Counted from the stretch's first letter, positions 33,287 through 43,050 are shown. The stretch is DNA of 64,000 nt from UBA11891 sp049890035 (GCA_049890035.1 JBMHCG010000037.1:1-64000); one strand, 5' to 3'. Notes: generated by a model from the letters alone, not told the origin. Translations and numbers: made by a program.

Positions 33287-34279
33287 ATGCTAATGATTTC
33301 AGGAGCCACCGGTTTTGTTGGTAGGCATTTGGTGTTGGAATTTGTGGGCTCCCAGACCCCCCTCATCGCACTCTATCGATGCCCAAACAAAAAGAAAAGC
33401 ACCCTTGATTTTCTTGTAGAAAAAACCGCCAACAGGAGTCAGGTACTGGAAAAAATAGAGTGGCGCTATGCCGATTTGACGGATTGGGCTTCTTTAGAAA
33501 TGGCTTTTGAAGGGGTTACCCAAGTCCTGCATTGTGCTGCTTCGGTAACCTTGTATCCTGGTTCCGAAGAAACGCTTATGAATATCAATGTACACGGAAC
33601 GAAACAAATGGTCGAATTAGCCCAAAAAAGCCAAGTCGAATGGTTTGGTCACATGAGTTCAATCGCTGCCCTGGGATCGGCACCTGAAGGCAAAACCATA
33701 GACGAAAACCATCTCTGGAACAAAGAAGAATTACATTCAGACTACGCCTACACCAAGCATTTGGCAGAATTGGAAGTATGGAAAGCCTTTGAGGAAGGAA
33801 TGCGAGGCTGTATCCTCAATCCGGGAGTAATACTGGGACCCGGAACGGGAAGTAGTCCATTGGAACAGTTGGTCCAGCTAGTTCAAAAAAAAAACTGCTT
33901 GGTGACAGCAGGGAGCAGTGGATTTGTAAGTATTGATAGCGTGGTGCAAGCAACCTGCAAGGTTTATGAAAAGAAAATCCACCGCCAACGATTTATTTTA
34001 GTTTCCGAGAATTGGTCGTATCAAAATGTATGTGCTTTGATCATTAAGCATCGGAACCCACAAACCAAACTCAAATTCATTTCCTGGAAACAATTGAAAG
34101 CGATGCTTGTCCTTGAGCGATTGTTGGGTCTGTTTGGCCGCCCCCGCAAATTATCTGCTTCACTGATTCAAAGTTTGACTTCAAAAGCTACCTACAGCGG
34201 AAATAAAATTTTACAGGTAGTGGCCGATTTTACATACGATGATTTAGAAAAAAAACTGGAAAAATGGCTTCAAGAGTAA
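33287..34279 (+). CDS. NAD-dependent epimerase/dehydratase family protein
   Basis: About 330 residues of the extended short-chain dehydrogenase fold. The Rossmann loop is ISGATGFVGRHLVLEF; VLHCAASVTLYPGSEE marks the cofactor region, and the catalytic Tyr-Lys is YAYTKHLAELE (YxxxK). Substrate unknown; flavobacterial relatives at this locus are generic NAD-dependent epimerases. Start is ATG 33287 or 33293; with the promoter so close, the shorter form is quite possible. Confidence 0.85.
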   Translation: MLMISGATGFVGRHLVLEFVGSQTPLIALYRCPNKKKSTLDFLVEKTANRSQVLEKIEWRYADLTDWASLEMAFEGVTQVLHCAASVTLYPGSEETLMNINVHGTKQMVELAQKSQVEWFGHMSSIAALGSAPEGKTIDENHLWNKEELHSDYAYTKHLAELEVWKAFEEGMRGCILNPGVILGPGTGSSPLEQLVQLVQKKNCLVTAGSSGFVSIDSVVQATCKVYEKKIHRQRFILVSENWSYQNVCALIIKHRNPQTKLKFISWKQLKAMLVLERLLGLFGRPRKLSASLIQSLTSKATYSGNKILQVVADFTYDDLEKKLEKWLQE

Positions 34280-34288
34280 AGAATAAAA

Positions 34289-34651
34289 TTATTCCTTTTC
34301 CATCTGTTGAATGACGCGATTTATGCTATCCACTTTTTTGTCCAAAGCGCGTTTAACTTGCACGTAAATTCGCAAATATTTTTTTGGATTCTGAGCGTAA
34401 TATGCTTCCGATTGGGCGAGCTGAAGGCTGTCAACTTTATATTTTTGGTACACGTAGGGAAGCCCCAGAAGGGAATCATTAAGAATCTCGCCGGGAAACT
34501 GCTTCTGTATAACTTCCATCAGACTCAAGTCGATTTGGATGTGAACCATCTTTTTTTCAGAAATCAAATTTTCTGGTTTGGGGATCAATTCAGATGCACA
34601 TTGCAAATTGAAAAAGAGGATACCGAAAAGTAGTAGGCGTTCTTTTTTCAT
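34289..34651 (-). CDS. DUF4296 lipoprotein
   Basis: A 120-residue protein with a lipoprotein signal (LLFGILFFNLQC, Cys near 18) and the DUF4296 pattern: KPENLISEKKMVHIQIDLSL, YVYQKYKVDSLQLAQSEAYY. Function unknown. Its start overlaps the dihydroorotase stop by four bases, a pairing common in Flavobacteriia. Confidence 0.88.
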   Translation of the reverse strand: MKKERLLLFGILFFNLQCASELIPKPENLISEKKMVHIQIDLSLMEVIQKQFPGEILNDSLLGLPYVYQKYKVDSLQLAQSEAYYAQNPKKYLRIYVQVKRALDKKVDSINRVIQQMEKE

Positions 34652-35985
34652 CGTTCAAATTCCAATTTTTTACCAACATCGGTATGCAAAATCTTACCAT
34701 TGGCATAAACGATTGTCCCATTGACAAAAGTGCTGTGGATGGAGGCATCAAAGGTCGTCCCTTCAAAGGGCGACCAACCGCATTTGTACAAAATAGTGTC
34801 ACGGGTCACGGTTGTTTTTTGGTTTAAATCCACCAAAACTAAATCGGCATAATAACCGGGTCTGATATAGCCTCGATCTTTTACATTGAAAAGTATGGCT
34901 GGATTGTGACAGGCTTTTTGAACCAGCCGTTCAATGGAGATCTTTTTGCGTTTCACAGCCGTTAGCATGGCAAGTAACGCATGCTGTACCAAAGGCCCAC
35001 CGGAAGGTGCTTTAAGGTATGGATTTTGTTTTTCTTCGAGGGTGTGTGGTGCGTGATCAGTGGCCAGTACATCGATCCGATCATCGTTTAAAGCCTCCCA
35101 TAGGCCGTCCTGATCGGCTTGGGTTTTGACCGCAGGATTCCATTTGATGAGCGTTTGTTTTTCGGTATAGTCTTGATCTGTAAACCACAGGTGGTGAACA
35201 CAAACCTCTGCTGTAATTTTCTTTTTTTCTAAAGGAACAGAAGCATCAAATAGATGGGTTTCTTTGGCCGTCGAAAGATGAAAAACGTGCAAACGAGCTC
35301 CCGTTTTTTTTGCTAAAGCAATCGCCCGAGAGGAAGATAAAAAACAGGCTTCTTCACTTCGAATTCGGGGATGCAGCGCAATGGGTATGGCGTCACCATG
35401 AAGTGCACTATAATGTACCGTATTATCGCGAATGGTTTTTTCATCTTCACAATGAACAGAGATCACCAAATCGGTACTGGAAAAAATTTTTTCGAGCACC
35501 TCAGGCGAATCCACCAGCATGTTCCCCGTAGAAGAACCCAGAAATAATTTCAATCCTGCCACTTGCGTAGCTTCGAGTTTGAGAATTTCATCTAAATTGT
35601 CGTTCGTGCCACCAAACATAAAGGAGTAATTGGCGGCACACCTTCCTTCGGCACATTTGAATTTATCTTCCAACGCTTTCAAAGTAGTGGTCTGTGGTTG
35701 GGTATTGGGCATTTCAATAAAGGAAGTGATTCCTCCAGCTACTGCGGCCTGTGATTCACTGGCCAAATCGGCTTTATGGGTCAATCCAGGCTCCCGAAAA
35801 TGTACCTGGTCATCAATCAGCCCGGGTAACAAGTGAAGTCCCTTCGCATCGATGATACGGTCTTCTTCAAGCACTGGAATGTTGGGGGCTATAGAAACAA
35901 TCCGATCTTTTTCAATACAGATATCTAAAACAGAAGATTTCCCTTCATTTACTACGGTGGCACTTTGAATCAATATACGGTGCAT
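34648..35985 (-). CDS. pyrC: Dihydroorotase
   Basis: A 445-residue class I amidohydrolase: LLPGLIDDQVHFREPGLTHK has the metal-binding HxR start (His and Arg of VHFRE); LSTAKETHLF and DVLATDHAPHTLEEKQNPY follow. It forms dihydroorotate from carbamoyl-aspartate in pyrimidine synthesis. It lies three bases after the GT2 gene stop in a three-gene operon ending with DUF4296. Confidence 0.92.
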   Translation of the reverse strand: MHRILIQSATVVNEGKSSVLDICIEKDRIVSIAPNIPVLEEDRIIDAKGLHLLPGLIDDQVHFREPGLTHKADLASESQAAVAGGITSFIEMPNTQPQTTTLKALEDKFKCAEGRCAANYSFMFGGTNDNLDEILKLEATQVAGLKLFLGSSTGNMLVDSPEVLEKIFSSTDLVISVHCEDEKTIRDNTVHYSALHGDAIPIALHPRIRSEEACFLSSSRAIALAKKTGARLHVFHLSTAKETHLFDASVPLEKKKITAEVCVHHLWFTDQDYTEKQTLIKWNPAVKTQADQDGLWEALNDDRIDVLATDHAPHTLEEKQNPYLKAPSGGPLVQHALLAMLTAVKRKKISIERLVQKACHNPAILFNVKDRGYIRPGYYADLVLVDLNQKTTVTRDTILYKCGWSPFEGTTFDASIHSTFVNGTIVYANGKILHTDVGKKLEFER

Positions 35986-35988
35986 GGA

Positions 35989-36699
35989 CTATACTTTTTT
36001 GAAAGGCAAAAATAGAACCCCAAAAAGGGCTTCCCAAATAATCGCACCACTCATTTTAGATTGCCCATGAATTCGATTCCGGAAAATGATTGGAATTTCA
36101 ACTAATCGAAAACCTTTTTTCCAAGCCTTATATTTCATTTCAATTTGAAAGGCGTAGCCGACATATCCAATCCGATGTAGATCGAGCGTTTCTAAAACTT
36201 GACGTCGATACCCAACATATCCAGCAGTCGGGTCTTTAACCGGAATACCGGTTATCAGTTGCACATATTTTGAAGCAGCATATGAAAGAAGGATTCTGTT
36301 TAAAGGCCAGTTGACAACCGTAACGCCATTGGAATAACGCGAACCGATAATAACATCGGCCCCTTGGATGAAGGCTTTACAAAAATTATCCAGTGAATTG
36401 GGATGATGAGAAAAATCTGCATCCATTTGAAAAATGTATTCATAAGAACGTTCCAATGCCCATTGAAAACCGTGTAAATAAGCGCGTCCCAAGCCTTCTT
36501 TTTGTTTTCTATTTTCCAAAAAAAGAAGTGTTGGGTATTTCTTTTGAAGCCTTGTCACCAAAGCCGCTGTTCCATCAGGTGATTGATCATCTACTACGAG
36601 AACAGCGAAATCTTGTGGTAATGAAAAAATAGCTTCCAACAAATTGACTATGTTTTCCGCTTCATTATAGGTAGGTATGATGATAAGGTGATCATTCAT
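35989..36699 (-). CDS. Polyprenyl-phosphate mannose synthase-like GT2
   Basis: A 236-residue DPM1-like GT2: LIIIPTYNEAENIVNLLEAI, LVVDDQSPDGTAALV, IFQMDADFSHHPNSL (DAD metal site) and IPIIFRNRIHGQSKMSG. It likely transfers a hexose from a nucleotide sugar to polyprenyl phosphate. The -7 element ends five bases before ATG, so the mRNA is probably leaderless. Confidence 0.9.
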   Translation of the reverse strand: MNDHLIIIPTYNEAENIVNLLEAIFSLPQDFAVLVVDDQSPDGTAALVTRLQKKYPTLLFLENRKQKEGLGRAYLHGFQWALERSYEYIFQMDADFSHHPNSLDNFCKAFIQGADVIIGSRYSNGVTVVNWPLNRILLSYAASKYVQLITGIPVKDPTAGYVGYRRQVLETLDLHRIGYVGYAFQIEMKYKAWKKGFRLVEIPIIFRNRIHGQSKMSGAIIWEALFGVLFLPFKKV

Positions 36700-36704
36700 T
36701 GGGT

Positions 36705-36712
36705 CAAATGTA
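36705..36712 (-). promoter_or_regulatory. -7 element TACATTTG of the GT2-pyrC operon
   Basis: Exact TAnnTTTG match, five bases before the GT2 ATG at 36699. Faces the opposite promoter at 36755-36762 across 42 bases. Confidence 0.55.
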
Positions 36713-36754
36713 CTTAGTTCGTTTGAATTCGCCTATTGGGTTCTCGGAAAGCTG

Positions 36755-36762
36755 TACTTTTG
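36755..36762 (+). promoter_or_regulatory. -7 element TACTTTTG of the DUF4271 gene
   Basis: Exact TAnnTTTG match, four bases before the ATG at 36767; a leaderless start is implied. Confidence 0.55.
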
Positions 36763-36766
36763 TCTT

Positions 36767-37429
36767 ATGTGGGTGATTAAATCAGAACTGACATCATTTT
36801 GGGTATTCCTTTTGTTTTTCCTATTGTTTCTCGGTGTTCATGAATTGTACCGAAATCAAAAAGTAGAAGCGCGTTATTTCCTACGTTTTTTTGATTTCAA
36901 TACGTATTTGCGTGTTTATGGACACGAAAGAGACATCTCCTTCCAACGCCCGTTCCTTGTAGGGATTTATTTTTTCTGTCTTATCATCTTCAGTTTCTTC
37001 AGTTGTGTTTTGGTTGCTCATTTTAAAGGAGCAACCTATTCTGTACGCGTCTTCCTCTTTTCTTTTGGCATTCTTCTTTCTTTGACTGTGGGCCGTTTTA
37101 TCCTCTTTCGTTTCTTGAGCTGGCTCTTTGATATACAACGCCTTTCCAAGTGGATTTTATTTCGTACACTAGCCTGTTATGGCGTGTTAGCTGTGTTGCT
37201 CTATGGTATATGTGCCCTCTATATGTACGCCCCTTTCGAAAATAATTTTATCTTTTTGCAACTTGGAATGGGACTGTTTGTGGTAGGACACGTATTCATT
37301 CATATCAATACCTACTATCTGGTGGCACAAAGAAATAGGAAAAGTATATTCTATTTGTTTTTGTATATTTGTACCCTTAAAATCGCTCCCTTGGTATGGG
37401 TTTTTGTTTGGACAAAATCCATCATCTGA
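36767..37429 (+). CDS. DUF4271 membrane protein
   Basis: 220 residues with about six membrane helices, for example FWVFLLFFLLFLGVHELY, FLVGIYFFCLIIFSFFSCVL and LACYGVLAVLLYGICALYMY. The family is restricted to Bacteroidota and sits before hemD, as here (3-base gap). Function unknown. Confidence 0.85.
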   Translation: MWVIKSELTSFWVFLLFFLLFLGVHELYRNQKVEARYFLRFFDFNTYLRVYGHERDISFQRPFLVGIYFFCLIIFSFFSCVLVAHFKGATYSVRVFLFSFGILLSLTVGRFILFRFLSWLFDIQRLSKWILFRTLACYGVLAVLLYGICALYMYAPFENNFIFLQLGMGLFVVGHVFIHINTYYLVAQRNRKSIFYLFLYICTLKIAPLVWVFVWTKSII

Positions 37430-37432
37430 TAA

Positions 37433-38185
37433 ATGACACCTATGAAAGTAAAATCTATATTGGTTTCCCAACCTGAGCCTGCCACAGAAAAATCACCCTA
37501 TCAACGCCTCAAAGAAAAACACAAACTTAAAATAGACTTTCGTCCCTTCATTCACGTTGAAGGGGTTGCAGCTCGAGACGTTCGACAACAAAAGATAGAT
37601 TTTGGTAACTTCGACAACATAATACTAACAAGCCGCAATGCCGTTGATCATTTCTTCCGTTTGACTGAAGAAATGCGATACAAAGTCCCTGACTCAACCA
37701 AATATTTTTGTCAATCCGAGGCCGTCGCTTACTACCTACAGAAATATGTTGTTTACAGAAAACGTAAAATTTATGTAGGTGAAAAATCCATTGAGGATTT
37801 AGAAAGTATTTTTAAAAAATATTCCAAAGAAAAATATTTATTGCCTTCTTCCGATATCCTAAAGCCATCATTACCTGACGCTCTGAATCGGATGAAGTTG
37901 GATTGGACCCGTGCGCAACTCTACAAGACAGTGGTCAGCGATTTGTCTGATCTAAGAGATGTATATTATGATATACTCGTATTTTTTAGTCCTTCTGGAA
38001 TCGAGTCCTTATTCAAAAACTTCCCTGATTTTGAGCAAAACAACACCCGAATTGCGGTCTATGGAAATTCCACTATTGCAGCAGCAGACCAGGCTAAACT
38101 TCGAGTGGATATCAAAGCCCCTACGCCAGAAACGCCATCCATGACAATGGCCATAGAGAAGTACATAAATCAAATAGGGAAGTAA
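37433..38185 (+). CDS. hemD: Uroporphyrinogen-III synthase
   Basis: 250 residues in the two-domain HemD pattern: ILVSQPEPATEKSPYQRL, NIILTSRNAVDHFFRL, EKYLLPSSDILKPSLPDAL, and ILVFFSPSGIESLFKNF near the C-terminus. It closes and inverts hydroxymethylbilane in haem synthesis. HemD diverges strongly, so the call rests on these motifs and on the DUF4271 neighbour. ATG 37442 (MKVKSILVSQ) is an equally good start. The stop lies one base from the convergent DUF423 gene. Confidence 0.88.
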   Translation: MTPMKVKSILVSQPEPATEKSPYQRLKEKHKLKIDFRPFIHVEGVAARDVRQQKIDFGNFDNIILTSRNAVDHFFRLTEEMRYKVPDSTKYFCQSEAVAYYLQKYVVYRKRKIYVGEKSIEDLESIFKKYSKEKYLLPSSDILKPSLPDALNRMKLDWTRAQLYKTVVSDLSDLRDVYYDILVFFSPSGIESLFKNFPDFEQNNTRIAVYGNSTIAAADQAKLRVDIKAPTPETPSMTMAIEKYINQIGK

Positions 38186-38186
38186 T

Positions 38187-38570
38187 TTATCCTTTGATAA
38201 GGATAAAATGTTTGAGTAACAATCCCCAACCAAGGATTAAGAGCAAACCACCGACAGGAGTAACAGGGCCCAAGAACCGAGCATTCCAACCCATCATTTT
38301 CGATCCGACCAACAACAGTATACTTCCACTAAAAAGAACGGTACCAAAAAAGAGGCAGTAGTATATGCTACTTGAAAAACCTGTCTGAGATTGTACTATT
38401 CCCAGCACCAATAAACCCAATCCTTGGAATCCCAAATAACTGGTGGCAACAGTATAACTATAAAACGAATCTACGGGAATGATTGGCTTGAGGGCATGAC
38501 TACCAAAGGCTCCAAGCAAAATACTTGTTACAACAAATGCGATCCCTGAGATAAAATATCCTTTTTCCAT
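38187..38570 (-). CDS. DUF423 membrane protein
   Basis: 127 residues, four helices, with the family opening SGIAFVVTSILLGAFGSHAL, then YSYTVATSYLGFQGLGLLVL and FGTVLFSGSILLLV. A widespread inner-membrane family (YgdD-like) without known function. Confidence 0.9.
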   Translation of the reverse strand: MEKGYFISGIAFVVTSILLGAFGSHALKPIIPVDSFYSYTVATSYLGFQGLGLLVLGIVQSQTGFSSSIYYCLFFGTVLFSGSILLLVGSKMMGWNARFLGPVTPVGGLLLILGWGLLLKHFILIKG

Positions 38571-38649
38571 AATTACGTCCCTTTGGCACTAACGAAAGTA
38601 TCAAATACCTCAATAAAAACTACCTTTATAATGGATAAAAAAAAGAGTT

Positions 38650-39123
38650 ATGGCTCATACGAAGGAGACAACCATCGAACTTGATGGCATTGACAAAAGA
38701 ATTTTAAAACGACTCATGTCTGATGCGCGACGGACTGTTCATAGCATTGCACAAGAGGTAGGTGTATCGGGTACGGCCGTACACCAAAGACTAAAAAAGC
38801 TTGAAAAAGCAAACTTAATCATCGGTTCGCAACTCTTAATTAACCCCCAAATATTAGGGTATCGAACCTTAGCATTCATTGGTATCTATTTGGATCGCGC
38901 CATGCGCAACCAAGAAGCCGTTCATCAATTGGAGAAAATTCCAGAGGTTATTGAATGCCACTACACAACGGGGAATTGGAGTGTATTGGTAAAAATAATG
39001 TGCCGTGACAATGCCCATCTAATGGAAGTTCTCAATCAAAAAATTCAAAAGATAGAGGGTATTTCACGAACAGAAACCTATATTTCTTTACAACAGCAAA
39101 TACAGCGTCAAATTCAGTTGTAA
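38650..39123 (+). CDS. Lrp/AsnC-family transcriptional regulator
   Basis: 157 residues: an N-terminal winged HTH (LDGIDKRILKRLMSDARRTV, VGVSGTAVHQRLKKLEKANL) and a C-terminal RAM domain (YRTLAFIGIYLD, VIECHYTTGNWSVLVKIMC). It likely binds DNA as an oligomer and responds to an amino acid, though the ligand is not readable. The stop touches the last base of the convergent metallopeptidase gene without a spacer. Confidence 0.92.
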   Translation: MAHTKETTIELDGIDKRILKRLMSDARRTVHSIAQEVGVSGTAVHQRLKKLEKANLIIGSQLLINPQILGYRTLAFIGIYLDRAMRNQEAVHQLEKIPEVIECHYTTGNWSVLVKIMCRDNAHLMEVLNQKIQKIEGISRTETYISLQQQIQRQIQL

Positions 39124-39813
39124 TTAATCGCGGCTGTTGCCGGCAACACGTAAAGCCAGATAAATAAGGGTTGCCAAAGATCCAATAGCAGCAACAACGT
39201 AGGTGCGAGCAGCCCATTTCAAAGCATCTTGGGCTCCCGCCATTTCACGTTGTGTAACAATTTGTTTGCGCTGCAGCCATGCTAGTGCCCGATTGCTTGC
39301 ATCGTATTCCACTGGCAGGGTAATGAAACTAAAAACGGTTCCCAAAGCAAACATTCCGACACCGACCATAGCAACAGTTTGTCCTAGAGGGAGTGTTTGC
39401 ATAGCTGCCAAACCACCGAAAATCACCCACATGGAAAGATTGGAAGCCACACTGACGACAGGCACCAAAGTCGAACGCATTTGTAGCCATTCATAACCCG
39501 TAGCATGTTGTACCGCATGACCGCATTCATGAGCTGCAACGGCGGCCGCTGCGGCCGAGCGTTGACTGTAAACACCTTCGCTTAAATTCACTGTTTTGGT
39601 TCGGGGATTGTAATGGTCACTTAACATCCCCGGTGTTGAAACGACCTTAACATCACGAATCCCATGATCGGATAACATTTTCTCTGCAATTTCTTTGCCA
39701 GACATACCGCTTTGTAACGGCTGTTTTGAATATTCTCTAAACTTACTTTTCAATCGATTGCTTACCCACATACTAAAACCAGCGGTAGCAAGAATGATAA
39801 TCCAATAAGACAT
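39124..39813 (-). CDS. Membrane zinc metallopeptidase, YugP family
   Basis: 229 residues: an N-terminal helix, a zinc site AAAAVAAHECGHAVQHATGY (HExxH variant HECGH), and three C-terminal helices. The YugP family is widespread and of unknown substrate; it is likely a membrane-bound quality-control protease. Confidence 0.9.
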   Translation of the reverse strand: MSYWIIILATAGFSMWVSNRLKSKFREYSKQPLQSGMSGKEIAEKMLSDHGIRDVKVVSTPGMLSDHYNPRTKTVNLSEGVYSQRSAAAAAVAAHECGHAVQHATGYEWLQMRSTLVPVVSVASNLSMWVIFGGLAAMQTLPLGQTVAMVGVGMFALGTVFSFITLPVEYDASNRALAWLQRKQIVTQREMAGAQDALKWAARTYVVAAIGSLATLIYLALRVAGNSRD

Positions 39814-39860
39814 ATTTTTTTGTTTTAAAAGTACAATTTACCCAATTGAAGTACGAAAGA

Positions 39861-40121
39861 TTAACGGTGTTTTAACTTCATAAGTATAATCCATAACTGA
39901 AGGAAAAAGGAAACGACATTGGCCGCTATAATAGCGATGCTTTTAAGAAGTATCCCGTAGGTGAGCCACAAGAGAACCCCAGCGATCAAAACCAAATACA
40001 TGCTTAGCGAAATCCCTGATACATCTTTGGTTTTTATCATCTTAATTGCTTGTGGGATAAATCCTATAGTTGTTAAAAAAGCTGCCATAAGTCCTATGAT
40101 TTCCGTTTGCCAAACAGTCAT
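39861..40121 (-). CDS. SemiSWEET sugar transporter
   Basis: 86 residues forming one three-helix MtN3/SWEET unit: AAFLTTIGFIPQAIKMIKTK with the PQ motif, DVSGISLSMYLVLIAGVLLW, and the third helix AIIAANVVSFFLQLWIIL. It works as a dimer to let sugars pass the membrane. Its ATG shares one base with the leuS stop (TGATG), so translation is probably coupled. Confidence 0.9.
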   Translation of the reverse strand: MTVWQTEIIGLMAAFLTTIGFIPQAIKMIKTKDVSGISLSMYLVLIAGVLLWLTYGILLKSIAIIAANVVSFFLQLWIILMKLKHR

Positions 40122-42934
40122 CAGAAAACAATATTTATTATTTTACTAGGAATGACAATAACTTTTTTGGGTTCTTTCCCATCCAAATATTTTTGAGTCT
40201 GTGGATGTTCTATAATTTGTTTTTCAATCAATCCTTTGTCCATATCCAAGGGAAATGTCTGGGTGAAGCGCATTTTCCCATTAAATGAAACGGGATATTC
40301 TTTGCTGGTTTCAGCCAAATAACTTTCATCACATACGGGATAGGGAACGGAAGAGACGGATTCGGTGTGTCCCAATCGTTGCCACAACTCTTCAGCCATG
40401 TGCGGTGCAAAGGGTGCCAGTAAAATTGTCAAGGGTTGAAGAATAGAACGACTGCTGCAACGGGTACTTGTGAGTTCATTCACGCAAATCATAAACGTAC
40501 TAATACACGTATTAAAAGCGTATTGTTCAATATTTGTGGTTACTTTTTTAATGGCTGTGTGCAAGGTTTTCCATTGCTGTGGGCTGGGGGTTGTATCAGT
40601 CACCAGCCACTGATCGTCCTGGTAAAAAAGACGCCACATTTTCTTTAAAAAAGAATGGACACCAGAAATCCCCGCGGTGTTCCAGGGTTTGGCTTGTTCT
40701 AAAGGACCTAGGAACATTTCGTACATGCGTAAAGTGTCCGCTCCATAGTGATCACAGATCGCATCGGGATTCACTACATTGTACTTGGACTTGGACATTT
40801 TTTCAACCTCCGTGCCGACAATAAACTTACCGTTTTCCTTTTCAAAAATTGCTTGTGCGAACTGGGGTTGCCATTGACGTAACATTTCTGTGTCCAATTC
40901 ATAGGATCCATTGACTAAATTTACATCTACACGAATGGGTTCTACCGATTGATCACCAACCAATCCCTTAGAAACATAGGTTTCCGTTCCTGTCTTTCGG
41001 TAGGCAATAGCGGATTCACCCAGTATCATTCCTTGATTGATTAATTTTTTTGCATACTCTGAAACGGGAACCAACCCCAGGTCATACAAGAATTGTTGCC
41101 AAAAACGAGAATACAACAAATGCCCTGTTGCATGCTCACTCCCCCCTAAATACAGGTCTACTTCTTTCCAGTAATGCAAGGCTTCCGTTGCAGCAAAAGA
41201 AGAATCGTTTTGGGCATCCATATACCGATTGAAATACCAGGAGCTTCCAGCCCAACCCGGCATGGTATTGAGTTCTAAAGGAAATATGACCTTGTGGTCG
41301 ATCATATTGTTGGCAACTACTTTGCGGCTTCGGGTGTCCCAGCCCCATTGAGTCGCATTTCCCAGAGGTGGATTTCCCTCTGGCGTGGGCAGGTATTTTT
41401 CTACGTTGGGTAATGTCAGGGGGAGATCACGCAACTCCAAAGGACACGGCAATCCGTCCTTGTAGTAAACTGGAATGGGTTCTCCCCAATAACGTTGGCG
41501 ACTAAAAATCGCGTCACGCAAACGGTAAGTAGTCGTTCCTTCTCCCTTTTTGGTTTTTTCAAGGGCTACAATAACTTGCTGCATCGCTTCTTTATAAGCC
41601 AATCCATCCAAGAAATCTGAATCACACAAAGGGGTGTGCCCTTTTTCAACATAGGCCGATTGTGAAATATCGACCCCTTCAAAAATATTGGGGATGGGCA
41701 AATCAAAATGCTTTGCAAAATCATAGTCACGCTGGTCACCACAAGGGACTGCCATAACCGCTCCTGTTCCGTACCCTGCCAACACATAGTCGCCAATCCA
41801 TATGGGCAACCGTTTGTTTGTAAATGGGTGCAAAGCATAGGCCCCAGTAAAAACGCCTGAAATGGATTTTACATCGGCTTGCCGATCCCTGTCACTTCTT
41901 TTTTTAGTTTCTTCAATATAACTTGTAACGGCTTGTTTTTGTTCGTCCGTGCAAATTTTCTGGACCAACTCCAACTCGGGAGCCAGTGTCATGAAGCTGA
42001 CACCAAAAAGCGTGTCTGGACGCGTTGTAAAAACTTCAATAGTTGCCGCATGCCCTTCTACAGCAAAACGCACATTGGCCCCTATCGACTTTCCAATCCA
42101 ATTCCGTTGCATCTCTTTAAGAGAATCGGGCCAATCAATGGTATCCAATCCGTTCAATAAGCGTTCTGCATAGGCACCAATTCGCATGCTCCACTGACGC
42201 ATACTTCGTTTTGTAACAGGGTGACCCCCACGTTCCGATACCCCATTAACAATTTCGTCATTGGCCAATACCGTTCCCAATGCAGGACACCAATTGACCT
42301 CGGATTCCGCTAAGTAGGTAAGTCGGTATTTAAGTAGTATTTGCTCTTTTTCTTTTTGATTAAATGCCCTCCATTCCATATTTGAAAACAAAGGGGTATC
42401 CGGATCACAAACCGCTTCTATCGTTCCGTTTCCTTGTGTTTCAAACAGATGGATGAGTTGTAAAATGGATTGGGCTTTATTCGACTTCAAACAATAGTAA
42501 TGGTCAAACAACAACAAAAAAATCCATTGGGTCCATTTGTAATAACTTGGATCGGAAGTACGAACTTCTCTACTCCAGTCAAAAGAAAACCCCATTCTGT
42601 CCAGTTGTTCCCGGTATCTTTTGATATTTTTTTGGGTGGTCGTTGCCGGGTGTTGCCCTGTTTGTATAGCGTATTGTTCTGCTGGCAAACCAAACGAATC
42701 ATAACCCTGTGGGTGCAAAACATTAAATCCTTTGTGACGCTTGTAGCGAGCAACAATATCACTGGCAATATATCCCAATGGATGGCCAACATGCAAGCCT
42801 GCCCCAGAAGGATAAGGAAACATATCCAGCACATAATATTTTGGTAAGGGGCTGTTGTTATCAGCCCGAAAAGTTTGGTTTGTTGCCCAATAGGTTTGCC
42901 ATTTGCTTTCTATTGCCTTGAAATCGTAGCTCAC
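40121..42934 (-). CDS. leuS: Leucyl-tRNA synthetase
   Basis: 937 residues, class I: the HIGH motif appears as SGAGLHVGHPLGYIASDI, the editing domain has VFTTRPDTLFGVSFM, and the KMSKS loop is KMSKSKYNVVNPD. It is longer than the ~860-residue E. coli enzyme, partly by an insertion after WTQWIFLLLFDHYYC. The start is GTG 42934 (MSYDFKAIESKWQ); an in-frame TTG at 42955 lies inside the -7 element and is not used. Confidence 0.95.
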   Translation of the reverse strand: MSYDFKAIESKWQTYWATNQTFRADNNSPLPKYYVLDMFPYPSGAGLHVGHPLGYIASDIVARYKRHKGFNVLHPQGYDSFGLPAEQYAIQTGQHPATTTQKNIKRYREQLDRMGFSFDWSREVRTSDPSYYKWTQWIFLLLFDHYYCLKSNKAQSILQLIHLFETQGNGTIEAVCDPDTPLFSNMEWRAFNQKEKEQILLKYRLTYLAESEVNWCPALGTVLANDEIVNGVSERGGHPVTKRSMRQWSMRIGAYAERLLNGLDTIDWPDSLKEMQRNWIGKSIGANVRFAVEGHAATIEVFTTRPDTLFGVSFMTLAPELELVQKICTDEQKQAVTSYIEETKKRSDRDRQADVKSISGVFTGAYALHPFTNKRLPIWIGDYVLAGYGTGAVMAVPCGDQRDYDFAKHFDLPIPNIFEGVDISQSAYVEKGHTPLCDSDFLDGLAYKEAMQQVIVALEKTKKGEGTTTYRLRDAIFSRQRYWGEPIPVYYKDGLPCPLELRDLPLTLPNVEKYLPTPEGNPPLGNATQWGWDTRSRKVVANNMIDHKVIFPLELNTMPGWAGSSWYFNRYMDAQNDSSFAATEALHYWKEVDLYLGGSEHATGHLLYSRFWQQFLYDLGLVPVSEYAKKLINQGMILGESAIAYRKTGTETYVSKGLVGDQSVEPIRVDVNLVNGSYELDTEMLRQWQPQFAQAIFEKENGKFIVGTEVEKMSKSKYNVVNPDAICDHYGADTLRMYEMFLGPLEQAKPWNTAGISGVHSFLKKMWRLFYQDDQWLVTDTTPSPQQWKTLHTAIKKVTTNIEQYAFNTCISTFMICVNELTSTRCSSRSILQPLTILLAPFAPHMAEELWQRLGHTESVSSVPYPVCDESYLAETSKEYPVSFNGKMRFTQTFPLDMDKGLIEKQIIEHPQTQKYLDGKEPKKVIVIPSKIINIVF

Positions 42935-42952
42935 ACTTAAGTTTTTAAAGGG

Positions 42953-42960
42953 CAAAAATA
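42953..42960 (-). promoter_or_regulatory. -7 element TATTTTTG of leuS
   Basis: Exact TAnnTTTG match, 18 bases before GTG 42934. Its position decides the leuS start. Confidence 0.6.
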
Positions 42961-43050
42961 CGGTTCTGACATGAGATAGAAAAAGTTTGAAAGTCCCAAA
43001 TGCGAGCCATTACTTTTTGTTTTTTACTTTTACATCATAAAATAACAACC

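Noticed and set aside
42935..42955. TTG start at 42955 for leuS
   Set aside because: The codon lies inside the TATTTTTG -7 element, so it cannot be in the transcript.
43000..43050. Upstream extension of ftsX
   Set aside because: The extension covers the probable -7 sequence TACTTTTA and lacks FtsX-like residues.
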